The notes below the pieces were generated by a model, which ran no database searches, was not told the DNA's origin, and saw nothing but the letters and a program-made list of their open reading frames with translations. A DNA stretch of 42,374 bases from Mediterraneibacter agrestimuris (lineage in GTDB: Bacteria > Bacillota > Clostridia > Lachnospirales > Lachnospiraceae), in contig NZ_CALPDG010000033.1 in the NCBI RefSeq assembly GCF_943193195.1, positions 1 through 42,374 on the forward strand. The letters are read 5' to 3'. The position numbers and the translations under genes are program-made. Below, piece by piece: positions 32,045 to 40,800 of the stretch (positions are counted from its first letter, which is position 1; each line of letters begins with the position of its first letter).

Positions 32045-34567
32045 TTAAACAATATGATTTATATATTCCTTGACAATTTTATTATATGATTGAAAGAATA
32101 AATCGATACTGTTATCTTTTCCCTTTTCTTTTGCAGCAAAGTCTCTATAAAGAGTTAATATTTCTTCTCTTCTACGTTTCTTTTCCGAATCCTTTCCTAT
32201 TTTTTTTAAATGGTCAGCTGCTTTTTCATAACATTTTTGAAAATACTCTTTCTCCGCTTTTATTATCCCTAAATTACCAAAAAAATCATCTGCATGGAGA
32301 CCTTCTTCCGTATTATTTTTCTCAGGCTCTTCATCTGGTCCTTTTATCCTCGAAACAATTTGATCACTAAACCTTTTTACTTTTTCCCATAAATCATTTA
32401 AATAAGTACTTGCTTCCTTATTGTTCCCATTCATGTAGTCTTCCAATAAAACAGCCTCTAGATTACCACAATCTTTTCTCCATCTTTTATAATCATTTTC
32501 AGTTAAAACAGTTACGACCATAGCAATACGATTAATAAGCTCTACTGTAATAGTATCTTTATCCGGCACTTCTCCCTCTGATGTAACAAATGCTTCCAAA
32601 TAATCATAAACAGAATTCTCTAAAAGCATAATCCCACTCATGTCTGCAACTACTTCTTTCATAATCCTCTTCATAGATTCCAAAAATTTTTGCACTTCAT
32701 CATCGGCGCCCGCCATCATATTGTCAACCTGTCTCTGAACATCCTGCTGGATCTTTATAATTTCTACCATAATAGAATCCATCTTAGGATTTGCTCTGAT
32801 ATTCGATGCAAGCTCATGCGGCAATTCATTTATAATATTTTTTAACTCCCAATCCTTATCATACCAGATTTCTTTCTCCGTACGGATTAGATCTTTATAA
32901 TAATATCGAAAGTGATACCATACCGCCTCAAGATTGCTTGCATTTTTCTTTTCCTTCATCAAAGCATCTATCTTTTTGTTGATAAATTCTTTCGTATTTT
33001 TTTTAGACCACCTGTAATACTTCTTAACATCCTCTGGAACATTCTCTGATATATCTATATTATAAAAAATTTCTGTAAATACTATTCCCAGTATCTTTTC
33101 CATACACCTGGAACGAAATACACGGCTTCTAATTCGATCATTCACATAATGACTCACCTCATGTGAAAGTATAATAAATAAAGACCTTGGAGTAAACATC
33201 ATATGCCTGGAGATCATCACTTTGATTAAGCGGCTTTCAGGCAGTAATCCGAACTCAAAGCACTCTGTCTCCGGAACAGAATATGCAAGCGGTGACAAAC
33301 AGTACCGATATTCATTTTGGGGATTATCATTTAAAAGATATGTCACCTCATGCATATATGCTATATATAAAAAACACAATTTAATTGGAATATCATCCAG
33401 AAATAAATCTTGGCTCTTATCTTCAAATACACTTTCACTGCTATGTCCTATTTGATGTAAAAGGATTTCCGTTATATCAATAAAGTCACGAAAAGCCTGT
33501 TCGATTTCTCCTATGATCTGATACTTTTTTTCATTATACAGTCTTACTTCTGCTTCTGCTTCAGATTTTTTTTGCCATTCTTCGTATGGAAGCCTATTAA
33601 TACTCTCCAGATTCCTTAAATGTTGTTCCTTCTCTGTTTCCAGCTGTTTCTTTCCTTCTCCAAATAATTGTACAAACAATACCACCTGGGGATAAAAAAT
33701 GTAAAAAATATTTTTATGATTTCCCTTTTTATATTGCTGCCTCATAATATGAATAATTCGGAGCAGCGATTGTGAGAATGCCAGCATTTTTTTATTCCGG
33801 TTATCTGAATATTTTTTCATATTATCCATTAAATCTAATTCAATACCCTGCAATTTCAGGACAGGATTTCTATCCCCGGGATTCTTTATTTCTAGTCTGT
33901 TCTTTATGCGCTTCTGTTCTTTCGCATATTCTGAATCTGTACTAATTCGTATTCTTCCTTCGTCATTGATATATCTTCTTTTCCCAAATAATACATTACA
34001 ACTATGAACATAATCTCTATGAACTATTCCAGAAATTTTCTGAATGATCTGTTCCTCCCCTGAACTTTTATCATGGGCTAAAGCTATAATTAAATCTGCA
34101 TTTCCCAGTGTATAAAACACTCTGCCTGTTTTATTTATCAACTCCTGCAGCTCTGCCCCCAGTTCAGTCTGATGATTAGTTTCATTTAAACATATTTCAA
34201 TAAACAAAACATTTTCTTTTAGAAAAGACGTCCCAAAATTTTGTTGCTGGTTCTCCGTTTTTTCATCACTCAAAAGACTGATATATCTTTTAAAGTGGAA
34301 CTCATCGCCTGAATCCCTGTTTCGGTCTTCCAAATTATCTATTACAGTTTCAAGCCAGAAATCTGCAAAATTAATGTTCCCATAAGATTTCGAAAGCTTC
34401 TTATCTCTATGACTTTTGACTTTATCTATAAAAATATATTCCAAACGTGAATTCCCGGTATCTGTTTCTTTTTTATAACAACATGTCATCATATCTATCC
34501 TTCGATATATACTTCTCTTAAATGTTGTATATTTTCTTTTCTTAAGGTTTCTTATCTTAATCATCAT
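32045..34567 (-). CDS. Large protein with zincin (HEVSH) motif, unknown family
   Basis: An 840-residue, mostly helical, charged protein with no signal peptide. A zinc-metalloprotease motif stands out: HEVSH at 469-473 in the hydrophobic context LFIILSHEVSHYVND, and EVVAD at 638-642 (KEVVADMSGIMLLEN), the form in which zincins often supply a third ligand. The region between is rich in Lys/Glu, with coiled-coil-like stretches at about 305-345 and 600-640. The tail after ~735 is very polar. The start ATGATG at 34567 follows GGGGG/GAGG. It lies 14 nt after the four-helix membrane protein gene, forming a two-gene unit. I recognise no family; a cytoplasmic protease paired with a membrane protein is consistent with stress or phage defence, but that is speculation. 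Confidence 0.75.
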   Translation of the reverse strand: MMIKIRNLKKRKYTTFKRSIYRRIDMMTCCYKKETDTGNSRLEYIFIDKVKSHRDKKLSKSYGNINFADFWLETVIDNLEDRNRDSGDEFHFKRYISLLSDEKTENQQQNFGTSFLKENVLFIEICLNETNHQTELGAELQELINKTGRVFYTLGNADLIIALAHDKSSGEEQIIQKISGIVHRDYVHSCNVLFGKRRYINDEGRIRISTDSEYAKEQKRIKNRLEIKNPGDRNPVLKLQGIELDLMDNMKKYSDNRNKKMLAFSQSLLRIIHIMRQQYKKGNHKNIFYIFYPQVVLFVQLFGEGKKQLETEKEQHLRNLESINRLPYEEWQKKSEAEAEVRLYNEKKYQIIGEIEQAFRDFIDITEILLHQIGHSSESVFEDKSQDLFLDDIPIKLCFLYIAYMHEVTYLLNDNPQNEYRYCLSPLAYSVPETECFEFGLLPESRLIKVMISRHMMFTPRSLFIILSHEVSHYVNDRIRSRVFRSRCMEKILGIVFTEIFYNIDISENVPEDVKKYYRWSKKNTKEFINKKIDALMKEKKNASNLEAVWYHFRYYYKDLIRTEKEIWYDKDWELKNIINELPHELASNIRANPKMDSIMVEIIKIQQDVQRQVDNMMAGADDEVQKFLESMKRIMKEVVADMSGIMLLENSVYDYLEAFVTSEGEVPDKDTITVELINRIAMVVTVLTENDYKRWRKDCGNLEAVLLEDYMNGNNKEASTYLNDLWEKVKRFSDQIVSRIKGPDEEPEKNNTEEGLHADDFFGNLGIIKAEKEYFQKCYEKAADHLKKIGKDSEKKRRREEILTLYRDFAAKEKGKDNSIDLFFQSYNKIVKEYINHIV

Positions 34568-34581
34568 TCCTCATTCCCCCT

Positions 34582-35925
34582 TTACAGGTATTCTGGTATA
34601 ATAATGTTAATATTTTTATTTGAACAAATCTGAAGATCTTTCAATTTATTCACAAAATCATAACATTCCATCAGACCTTTCACCGTTCCATTTCCATTAT
34701 ACTGCTCCCAATCCATCCATAATTCCAATGCTAACACTTCGTCTATATTCCAGTAATTACGATGCTCCAGACAATCTTTCCAGTTTCTATTCTGACAAAT
34801 CATCTCCCAGTACCCTTTTGAAATACCATTCCCATAAAGACTTCTATAATACAAATAAAGATATATATATGAAATTATATCCATCTGATATTGCCCATAC
34901 CTTCCCCATAAATCCAGAAATGCTTTTATACTGTTATGGGAATTATAATCAAACAAAGGCAGCATCACCTGTAATGTAAAAGAAATAATAGTCTTTTCCT
35001 TCTCTCTTTCCGATAAACCTTTATTCGATTGTTTACAAAAATTATTCTCCAGCTCTCGGATTAATTTTTCCAAAAGTCTGTCTAAAATATCTACCGTCTG
35101 AATCAATACATATTCCGATTCTAACCCTGATTTATATATGATATGCTTTGTCATTGCCTTTAATAAAGTATGTTCAGCCAATGTTCCTATCAAACAACTT
35201 TTCACATTCCTATTCGTTATACACCGACTTATAACCGCTGTCATATTTTCCCACTCGCTGATATTTGAATACTCCGTATGTTCAATCACTTCGCGAAGTA
35301 ATAATGAATCATTTAAACGCGGAATACTCTCTGAAGAAAAGTCCCCTCTAATTTGAAGAATCTGCTGTCTGGAACGTTTTTCAATTAACTTTCGAATATA
35401 TTTTCTCATAGAAATCCTTACCAGAAACCCTATACCCAAGCAAAAAAACACAAAAGAAAAAACAATAATTGCAAATAATGTTTTATATCTATATGTATCC
35501 TGACATTTATATGCCAAAGGACACAACAAGAGAAAAACGATTCCGACACCCACTGGCATAAAATGACCTATGGAAAAAATCACAATCCTTTTCAAGGTTA
35601 TCCCATACTTGTAATTCCCGCTAATTTCAAGCAAAAAAACTACGATAGCAATCACGATTCCCCAAAACCCAGAATATAATTCAATCCATGTTGACGATCC
35701 TTGCTCTTGGCTTAAATGCATCTCTAAATGATTTCCGCCTAAGTCCGTATACGTAACTAATAATTCTTCTGCTTTGAGGACTTGTCCCCCGTCTTCATTA
35801 TACAATGTAACTAAAAGCAAGCCGCCCACTAACAGCACTCCAAATAATATCCAAGAATATATCGTTGGAAATGCATAATATATTACTTTATTCCATATTT
35901 TTCTACATATTTTCTTTATTTTCAT
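34582..35925 (-). CDS. Four-helix membrane protein of unknown function
   Basis: A 447-residue protein from the ATG at 35925, with hydrophobic helices at about 16-41, 86-103, 112-136 and 150-175, followed by a ~270-residue helical cytoplasmic part. The extracellular loop between helices one and two is short (~45 residues, TYTDLGGNHLEMHLSQEQ). A TTG-initiated frame begins at 36021 and adds 32 residues, but a plausible -10 (TACAAT, 35996-36001) lies inside that extension and there is no RBS there, so I prefer 35925, which has only a modest GGGG site. It is co-transcribed with the zincin-like gene 14 nt downstream. Family unknown. Confidence 0.7.
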   Translation of the reverse strand: MKIKKICRKIWNKVIYYAFPTIYSWILFGVLLVGGLLLVTLYNEDGGQVLKAEELLVTYTDLGGNHLEMHLSQEQGSSTWIELYSGFWGIVIAIVVFLLEISGNYKYGITLKRIVIFSIGHFMPVGVGIVFLLLCPLAYKCQDTYRYKTLFAIIVFSFVFFCLGIGFLVRISMRKYIRKLIEKRSRQQILQIRGDFSSESIPRLNDSLLLREVIEHTEYSNISEWENMTAVISRCITNRNVKSCLIGTLAEHTLLKAMTKHIIYKSGLESEYVLIQTVDILDRLLEKLIRELENNFCKQSNKGLSEREKEKTIISFTLQVMLPLFDYNSHNSIKAFLDLWGRYGQYQMDIISYIYLYLYYRSLYGNGISKGYWEMICQNRNWKDCLEHRNYWNIDEVLALELWMDWEQYNGNGTVKGLMECYDFVNKLKDLQICSNKNINIIIPEYL

Positions 35926-36021
35926 CTCTGCCCCATACTCCCTCAGTCTCTGTATATTTCTATCCTCTTCTTCAGAACTCAAAGCAGTCCGGTAAATTGT
36001 ATCGCATTCATGACAATTCAA

Positions 36022-36040
36022 AAACGTCCACTGGACGTTT
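36022..36040. promoter_or_regulatory. Palindromic operator candidate upstream of the membrane/zincin pair
   Basis: AAACGTCCA (36022-36030), one base, TGGACGTTT (36032-36040): a perfect 9-1-9 palindrome, just upstream of the presumed promoter with -10 at 35996-36001. The size and symmetry fit a dimeric repressor site. Farther up, TTTCATGAAC occurs twice in tandem around 36165-36187, each containing the small palindrome TTCATGAA. Bases 36041-36198 contain no gene. Confidence 0.45.
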
Positions 36041-36198
36041 CCTTCGCATGCCTGGAAGCAAAAAATGGCAAAGTTCTCCTATCACCTGCCAGAAAACTTC
36101 ACCTCATATTTATAATATCATTATTTTACATTTTTTTCTAGATATTTTTCTTGAGCTCAGGGTTGTTTCATGAACCTGTTTCATGAACTATTTTATAA

Positions 36199-36502
36199 TC
36201 ACTCCTGACTTTTCTTAAAAACAAATAATCTTTGTCCCAAATAGTTCAAAACAACAAAAAATCCCATTCCAAACAACATCAAAACATTACCTTGGATTTT
36301 CTCATTAAAGCCGCTTAAAACAAAGGAAACCAACGGCTTCGCCATTCCATAAGCCAATAAATAACACACCGTAATATTCAAAACAAACTTGCTTATCTGC
36401 TTCCATGATTTTCTTTACTCTGGAATGTAAAATACTTATTCAGGAAATAACTGACTATACTTCCCACCACATAGTTAGATATTTTCTTATTTTATCTACC
36501 AT
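36199..36502 (-). pseudogene. Deleted, frameshifted copy of gtrA
   Basis: Nearly identical to 27240-27664 over its length. Relative to intact gtrA it lacks about 100 bp near the 5-prime end (the junction reads AGTTAGAT then ATTTTCTT), and one T is missing in the run after CATGATTTT, shifting the frame. The last 60 codons remain open and end in KKSQE. The 3-prime flank differs from that of gtrA. It marks a duplication edge around the small-protein/zincin segment. Confidence 0.85.
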
Positions 36503-36535
36503 TATCCATCTTTTACCGCCTTATCAAATATATAT

Positions 36536-37396
36536 TTATCCTTTATCGCTTATTTTGTGATCACGTTCCATCCTTAAAACATAAAACACTTCTCCCTCTC
36601 TGTATCCAAAACAACGCTTTGGATTTACACAGCGGAATTTATCTATTTCTTTATCCGCATATTCACCGTTTAAAAACCAGTCATCATCTTTCGATGAGGG
36701 AGAATATTTTTTGTATTTCAAACTTTCATCTCTAAAAACAGCGTTCCAATTCTCCAATTGTACAAATTTATCAAACGTTCGCAAACAATCTTCTATTTCC
36801 TCTTTTTCAAATTTATGTAGTCCATACCGCGATTCCATCTTTGAAAAATCCAATCGAGTTCCTGCATATTTGTCGCAAAGATACTCATCAATATCTATCT
36901 GATTTTTATCTTTAAGAGAATCTACTAAAAATTTTAATGTAACCGCTGATGGAAGCTCAAATTCCCTATTATCATTCTTCACAACCTGTAATTTTTTGTC
37001 CTGATATCTTTCCATTGGAAAAGAAACCAACAATGCTCCCGCCTCTGCTGCCTCTGCAATAGAAGACATCGTAACATCTATACCATCACACTTATATTGT
37101 GCTTCCACGTCCTGCAGCCAATCATCTTGCAAATCCCAGTATGGCGGTTCTTCTGTAGTACTGAGCAACAGACTCTTCAGCCGTGTTAATTTATCGCCAC
37201 GTATTTTTCTCAGGTCATTCCATGTCTCAGTCTTTGTTATATTACAATTAAAAAACCCAGAATATTTATATATCTTTCCTTCATGTTCTTTGATATACTT
37301 TAAACACTTCATCACCGGAATTGCTGCTTCTGAAAATTCGTCCATACTTTCAAACTGTCCATCTATAGACAACTCGTTCATATAAACCTTCTCCAT
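36536..37396 (-). CDS. Unknown protein, third gene of the DUF262/ATPase unit
   Basis: A 286-residue, soluble, acidic protein with no signal peptide or helix spanning the membrane. The start at 37396 has GGAGG 6 nt upstream; five residues earlier another ATG lacks it. Recognisable stretches are KYSGFFNCNITKTETWNDLR near residue 45, PPYWDLQDDWLQD near 85, SSIAEAAEAGALLVSFPMERY near 110 and a C-terminal CFGYREGEVFYVLRMERDH. The last of these resembles endings of small effector-like proteins but no catalytic motif is evident. It lies 36 nt after the ATPase gene. Function is unknown; as the least conserved member it may be the effector of the unit. Confidence 0.75.
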   Translation of the reverse strand: MEKVYMNELSIDGQFESMDEFSEAAIPVMKCLKYIKEHEGKIYKYSGFFNCNITKTETWNDLRKIRGDKLTRLKSLLLSTTEEPPYWDLQDDWLQDVEAQYKCDGIDVTMSSIAEAAEAGALLVSFPMERYQDKKLQVVKNDNREFELPSAVTLKFLVDSLKDKNQIDIDEYLCDKYAGTRLDFSKMESRYGLHKFEKEEIEDCLRTFDKFVQLENWNAVFRDESLKYKKYSPSSKDDDWFLNGEYADKEIDKFRCVNPKRCFGYREGEVFYVLRMERDHKISDKG

Positions 37397-37432
37397 ATTC
37401 ACCCTCCGCATTTATCATATGTGCAACTGCCA

Positions 37433-38467
37433 TTATAGTCCAAGCAAATCATCTAGATCTTTATCAAATTGATCGAAAAGCCCTTTTTCATGGTTTCCTA
37501 CACTTCCATTCTCATCCAATCTAATAAGAACCGGTCTGCTCAAATAATTTTCATCCAGTTTCAAAAAGTACACTCCTACCTGTTCAACTGATATAACTTT
37601 TCTTTTCACATTCTTCCGCAAGCCATTAAAAAGATGATCACTATGCGTTTCCACGATAACCTGGAGTCCACGCGCTGACAAATAACAGAAAAACTCTAAC
37701 AATTTTGACTGCGCTCCCGGATGCAGGTGTATTTCCGGATTTTCCACTATAAAAAGGCTTCCTTGTTTACAGGACAACGCTGCTGTAATTATATTGGCCA
37801 CATAACTCACTCCTGTACCAACATGATGTGGCTTGGCTTCTCTACTGCCATTTATACTCTTGCGGTAAGAAACCTTTACTACTTCCGTTCCCGCAACCTG
37901 TTCTGATGTTACATAATATCCGGTAATGTAATTCAACCAAGAGTCCACCTGATTTCCCAGATTGGCACCCGTACCCGGAAATCGGAATGCAGGCTCTGCC
38001 AATTCGTTCATACGTTCCTGACTCAAATAATCAAAAGAATATTCTCCATGAATACCAATTCTATACTCATTTGTCAAATTCTGCTGATAAACATCTTCTA
38101 CTCCTACTCTCTCTGCTGATAAGTAAACAAAATCCACATCATCAAGAACCTTATCTTTCTTAATCTCACATTTTCCATCTGTATTCAGACTGACCTTGCA
38201 TATATCACCAGTTTCATTCTCAACTGTAATCTCAATCGCCTTAGAATTCGTAATTGTATTTCTTATATCCTGAATCAATCCCAAACGTACATATTTCCCA
38301 TTTAAAGGATTCTGCCCCTTTTCTTTCTGCTGCAGCAAAAATAATATAGATTGAATCAATGAGGATTTCCCCGATGAATTCACTCCCGTTAACAATGTGA
38401 AATTTTTCAATAAAATTTCTTCATTATCAAAACATTTAAAGCCATTGATTTTAATTTTTTTGAGCAT
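37433..38467 (-). CDS. AAA/SMC-type ATPase with DUF3696-like C-terminus
   Basis: A 344-residue ATPase of the OLD/SMC-like AAA class. The start at 38467 has AAGGAG 7 nt upstream. It opens KKIKINGFKCFDNEEILL, followed by Walker A GVNSSGKSS at 28-36. The signature-like and Walker B region reads SLFIVENPEIHLHPGAQSKL, followed by VIVETHSDHLFNGLRK with the H-loop. The C-terminal LIRLDENGSVGN...GLFDQFDKDLDDLL matches the DUF3696 tail style. There is no TOPRIM nuclease. It overlaps the DUF262 gene by 17 nt and precedes the unknown third gene by 36 nt. Confidence 0.88.
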   Translation of the reverse strand: MLKKIKINGFKCFDNEEILLKNFTLLTGVNSSGKSSLIQSILFLLQQKEKGQNPLNGKYVRLGLIQDIRNTITNSKAIEITVENETGDICKVSLNTDGKCEIKKDKVLDDVDFVYLSAERVGVEDVYQQNLTNEYRIGIHGEYSFDYLSQERMNELAEPAFRFPGTGANLGNQVDSWLNYITGYYVTSEQVAGTEVVKVSYRKSINGSREAKPHHVGTGVSYVANIITAALSCKQGSLFIVENPEIHLHPGAQSKLLEFFCYLSARGLQVIVETHSDHLFNGLRKNVKRKVISVEQVGVYFLKLDENYLSRPVLIRLDENGSVGNHEKGLFDQFDKDLDDLLGL

Positions 38468-39623
38468 TGTTAATCTCCTTATATTTTCCAAATACCTTTC
38501 CAAATCTTATTTTCACGTTTGTTGAACTGTCCACTGAGTGCTGGAGACTCCGTAGATACTCTTCATCCAATAATAATTCATCTATACCTCTTGCCATTTC
38601 TCCATAACTAATATTACCATCATCAAACAATGCATAATAATAAAATAATGTTTCAAACAAAGTCATACTAATCGGTCTTTTCAACTTTCCTTTTGATGGA
38701 ATACGAAATCCATCCTCTCCAAGACACTCATACGCCCTTTCCATCGTCTGATCAAACAGTCTTTCAAGATTCTGCAGTTGTTCGGAAGACATAACATTAA
38801 AAAACTGCATGCCCTCTCCTAAAAATTCTTCCATGTCACTGCGGTACTCTATCTTTTTCTTCTCTGAATCCAACATTTCCCCTGTGTATAAAAGATAAAA
38901 ACAAAGCGCACGGAGTATAATATATTTATCTTTCATATGCTTTGTTGAAATCGCATTGCCTGTTGCATTTTTGAAACTATCCATTGCCGCTAAACGATTT
39001 AATAGATTAGTTGCATTTCCCTGATACAAAGCATTACGCATCTCCTGCTTGTTTAACGGAGTTCCTCCTCGATTAACTCTGTCAAAAATATCAAAGCGAA
39101 CCCTGTCTTTTGTAGGATACTTTATAATCTGAATGACTAACTGCGTATCCTCTATCATCGTCACATATCTGGAATAGTGAATATTATTACTTAATTCCTG
39201 AAGATTCATCCCATTAACCTGCTTCAAAATCTTCAAATTTCTCAGTTTAAATTTATTATCCAAAAACTCAAAAAAAGTATTTAACCGCTGACGCCCGTCA
39301 ACAACAATAAGTTTTCCATCTGCATTTTCTGCAAGATATATCAGCGGTAATGGAATCCCCATAATCACCGATTCAATAAGCTCTGACTTTTGCCGACTCC
39401 CCCACACATCCAATCTCTGAAAATCCGGATCTATACAGATTAAGTTACGATCATACTTTCTCTTCAATTCAAATATAGAATATTGTACTTGCTCGATTTT
39501 AATGCTCAGATTAGGATAATCTTCTTGACTCTCAATTTGTGATTCTTCCTTTTCAACCTCAACAGTATTGTAATCTTCTAAATCATTGATTTCTTCTGTT
39601 TTTTTATCTTCATACTTACACAT
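38451..39623 (-). CDS. DUF262 domain protein
   Basis: A 390-residue protein with the DUF262 (GmrSD N-terminal, ParB-like) fold. Key parts are IDPDFQRLDVWGSRQKSELI (64-83), IPLPLIYLAE, and the signature VVDGRQRLNTFFEF (107-120) containing the DGRQR motif at 109-113. The N-terminal 40 residues are very acidic. There is no DUF1524 HNH nuclease half, so it differs from full GmrSD-type enzymes. DUF262 domains use NTP or sense nucleic-acid modification in several defence systems. RBS GAGGG is 6 nt before the ATG. It is the first gene of the three-gene unit; a TATAAT-like -10 lies about 50 nt upstream. Confidence 0.88.
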   Translation of the reverse strand: MCKYEDKKTEEINDLEDYNTVEVEKEESQIESQEDYPNLSIKIEQVQYSIFELKRKYDRNLICIDPDFQRLDVWGSRQKSELIESVIMGIPLPLIYLAENADGKLIVVDGRQRLNTFFEFLDNKFKLRNLKILKQVNGMNLQELSNNIHYSRYVTMIEDTQLVIQIIKYPTKDRVRFDIFDRVNRGGTPLNKQEMRNALYQGNATNLLNRLAAMDSFKNATGNAISTKHMKDKYIILRALCFYLLYTGEMLDSEKKKIEYRSDMEEFLGEGMQFFNVMSSEQLQNLERLFDQTMERAYECLGEDGFRIPSKGKLKRPISMTLFETLFYYYALFDDGNISYGEMARGIDELLLDEEYLRSLQHSVDSSTNVKIRFGKVFGKYKEINNAQKN

Positions 39624-39681
39624 AGGATTCCCTCTTTTATTCTAATAATACCTTTACTCTTACCTATGTATTATATCATAA

Positions 39682-40053
39682 CATATCTTTGGTATTCTTA
39701 AAAGTACAACAGGTTTTCTCTATTACATTTCCACAGAACTCTTTCAAAAAATAACCGGGATATCTGATCCGAAAGCCATAAATTTCAGATCTCCAAGAGT
39801 AACTGTAATAGATATTGACAGTATTCGAAGTGTACTGACCGGAACCCAAAAAGAACTGCAAGTCTTGTCCAGCGGCAATACCTTTGCCAATCCAGATGAA
39901 ACGTATGATCCATTAAACAGAAATCAGAAAGGCATTCCGCTTGAATTTAGAAATCTCCGGCAAAACGTCACTCTGGATACACTTCCTGAGGCTTGCCTTG
40001 AAATCATGCTCGATGTACGGGAAATAAATTCTTTCACACTTAACGGAATACTA
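39682..40053 (+). pseudogene. Plus-strand coding remnant, unrecognised
   Basis: A reading frame with no start codon runs from a stop at 39679 through at least 40030 and looks protein-like (ELFQKITGISDPKAINFRSP, LSSGNTFANPDETYDPLNRN, LEFRNLRQNVTLDTLPEA). It has no RBS, and its end runs into the DUF4157 gene on the other strand. It is base-composition-wise richer in C and G than its surroundings. I read it as the middle of a broken gene; I cannot name the family. Confidence 0.4.
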
Positions 40054-40365
40054 TTAATATCGTTCTGCCTCCAGTTCCATTCTGGCGTCATCATTCACTT
40101 GGTGTCCGTTAATGGTACAAGTAGAAGGTACGATGCCTTTCATCTGCTGGACAACGTGTCCCAGTTCATGACTTAGATGCCGCTCCTGCCCGGGACCGAT
40201 ATAGACGTCGGTTCCCTGTGTGTAAGCAAGTGCTTGAAGCTGTACAGGTTTTGAGGAATTATAGTGAATGCGTACATCATCAAAAGAGTAGCCGCTTTTA
40301 TTTTCAAAATAGTTTTTCATTGGAGATGGAATGCCCGTTTTATTTTTTTCTTGATATTCATACAT
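40054..40365 (-). CDS. DUF4157 (eCIS-core-like) metallopeptidase domain, probably truncated
   Basis: A 103-residue frame from the ATG at 40365 (AGGAGGAG, 7 nt upstream). It carries the DUF4157 signature: GYSFDDVRIHYNSSKPVQLQALAYT, then PGQERHLSHELGHVVQQ with the zinc motif HELGH at 66-70, and LEAERY just before the stop. DUF4157 domains mark cargo or core-associated proteins of extracellular contractile injection systems, usually as the N-terminal part of a longer protein. The frame stops exactly where the domain normally continues, and plus-strand remnant sequence begins there, so it is probably truncated. Nothing else of an injection system is visible. Confidence 0.8.
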   Translation of the reverse strand: MYEYQEKNKTGIPSPMKNYFENKSGYSFDDVRIHYNSSKPVQLQALAYTQGTDVYIGPGQERHLSHELGHVVQQMKGIVPSTCTINGHQVNDDARMELEAERY

Positions 40366-40571
40366 GATTGTCTCCTCCTTATGAGGTGAATTCCTTAACT
40401 TTTTTATATCTAATAACATTATACAATAAAGTAAAAATACACATTTCCCATATTCATATTTTTAATATTTCCGTCTCTTTTTTCTTATTCATTAACTACT
40501 GCAGTTCTTCTTTGCTTGGATATACAGCTTATCATTTGGCTCAATATTTTCAATAATATTTCAAAGGAACA

Positions 40572-40739
40572 TTATGATTTCTGCAGCATTCCCTGATTAG
40601 CTTGCTTGTTGCACTGCAGAACATCACACAATATAACTGTTGAATAGATGCCTTCCGGCACCTGATTACTTCTCGTCTCGTTGAAATGATATTCTCTTAG
40701 AACGGGCATACCACCAAATTGCAGGTATCTTTGGAATTT
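40572..40739 (-). pseudogene. Remnant of a DUF4143-type AAA ATPase
   Basis: A 55-codon frame without a start reads FQRYLQFGGMPVLREYHFN...VPEGIYSTVILCDVLQCNK. The pattern YL-x-GGMP followed by EGIYSTV-x-x-D-x-x-x-x-NK is characteristic of the AAA_14/DUF4143 ATPases, whose full length is ~400 residues. The frame is closed by stops on both sides. It occupies the centre of the gap 40366-40800, which otherwise has no gene. Confidence 0.7.
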
Positions 40740-40800
40740 TTATTTGTGAATAATATTATGATTTGCTAAACCGTTATTAGACGGATCTTTCACTCCGGCT

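Noticed and set aside
35926-36021. TTG-initiated extension of the four-helix protein
   Set aside because: No RBS and a likely promoter -10 lies within it; kept only as an alternative start.
39676-39861. 61-codon minus-strand frame
   Set aside because: It is the shadow of the more protein-like plus-strand remnant at 39682-40053, and is Ser/Tyr-rich without pattern.
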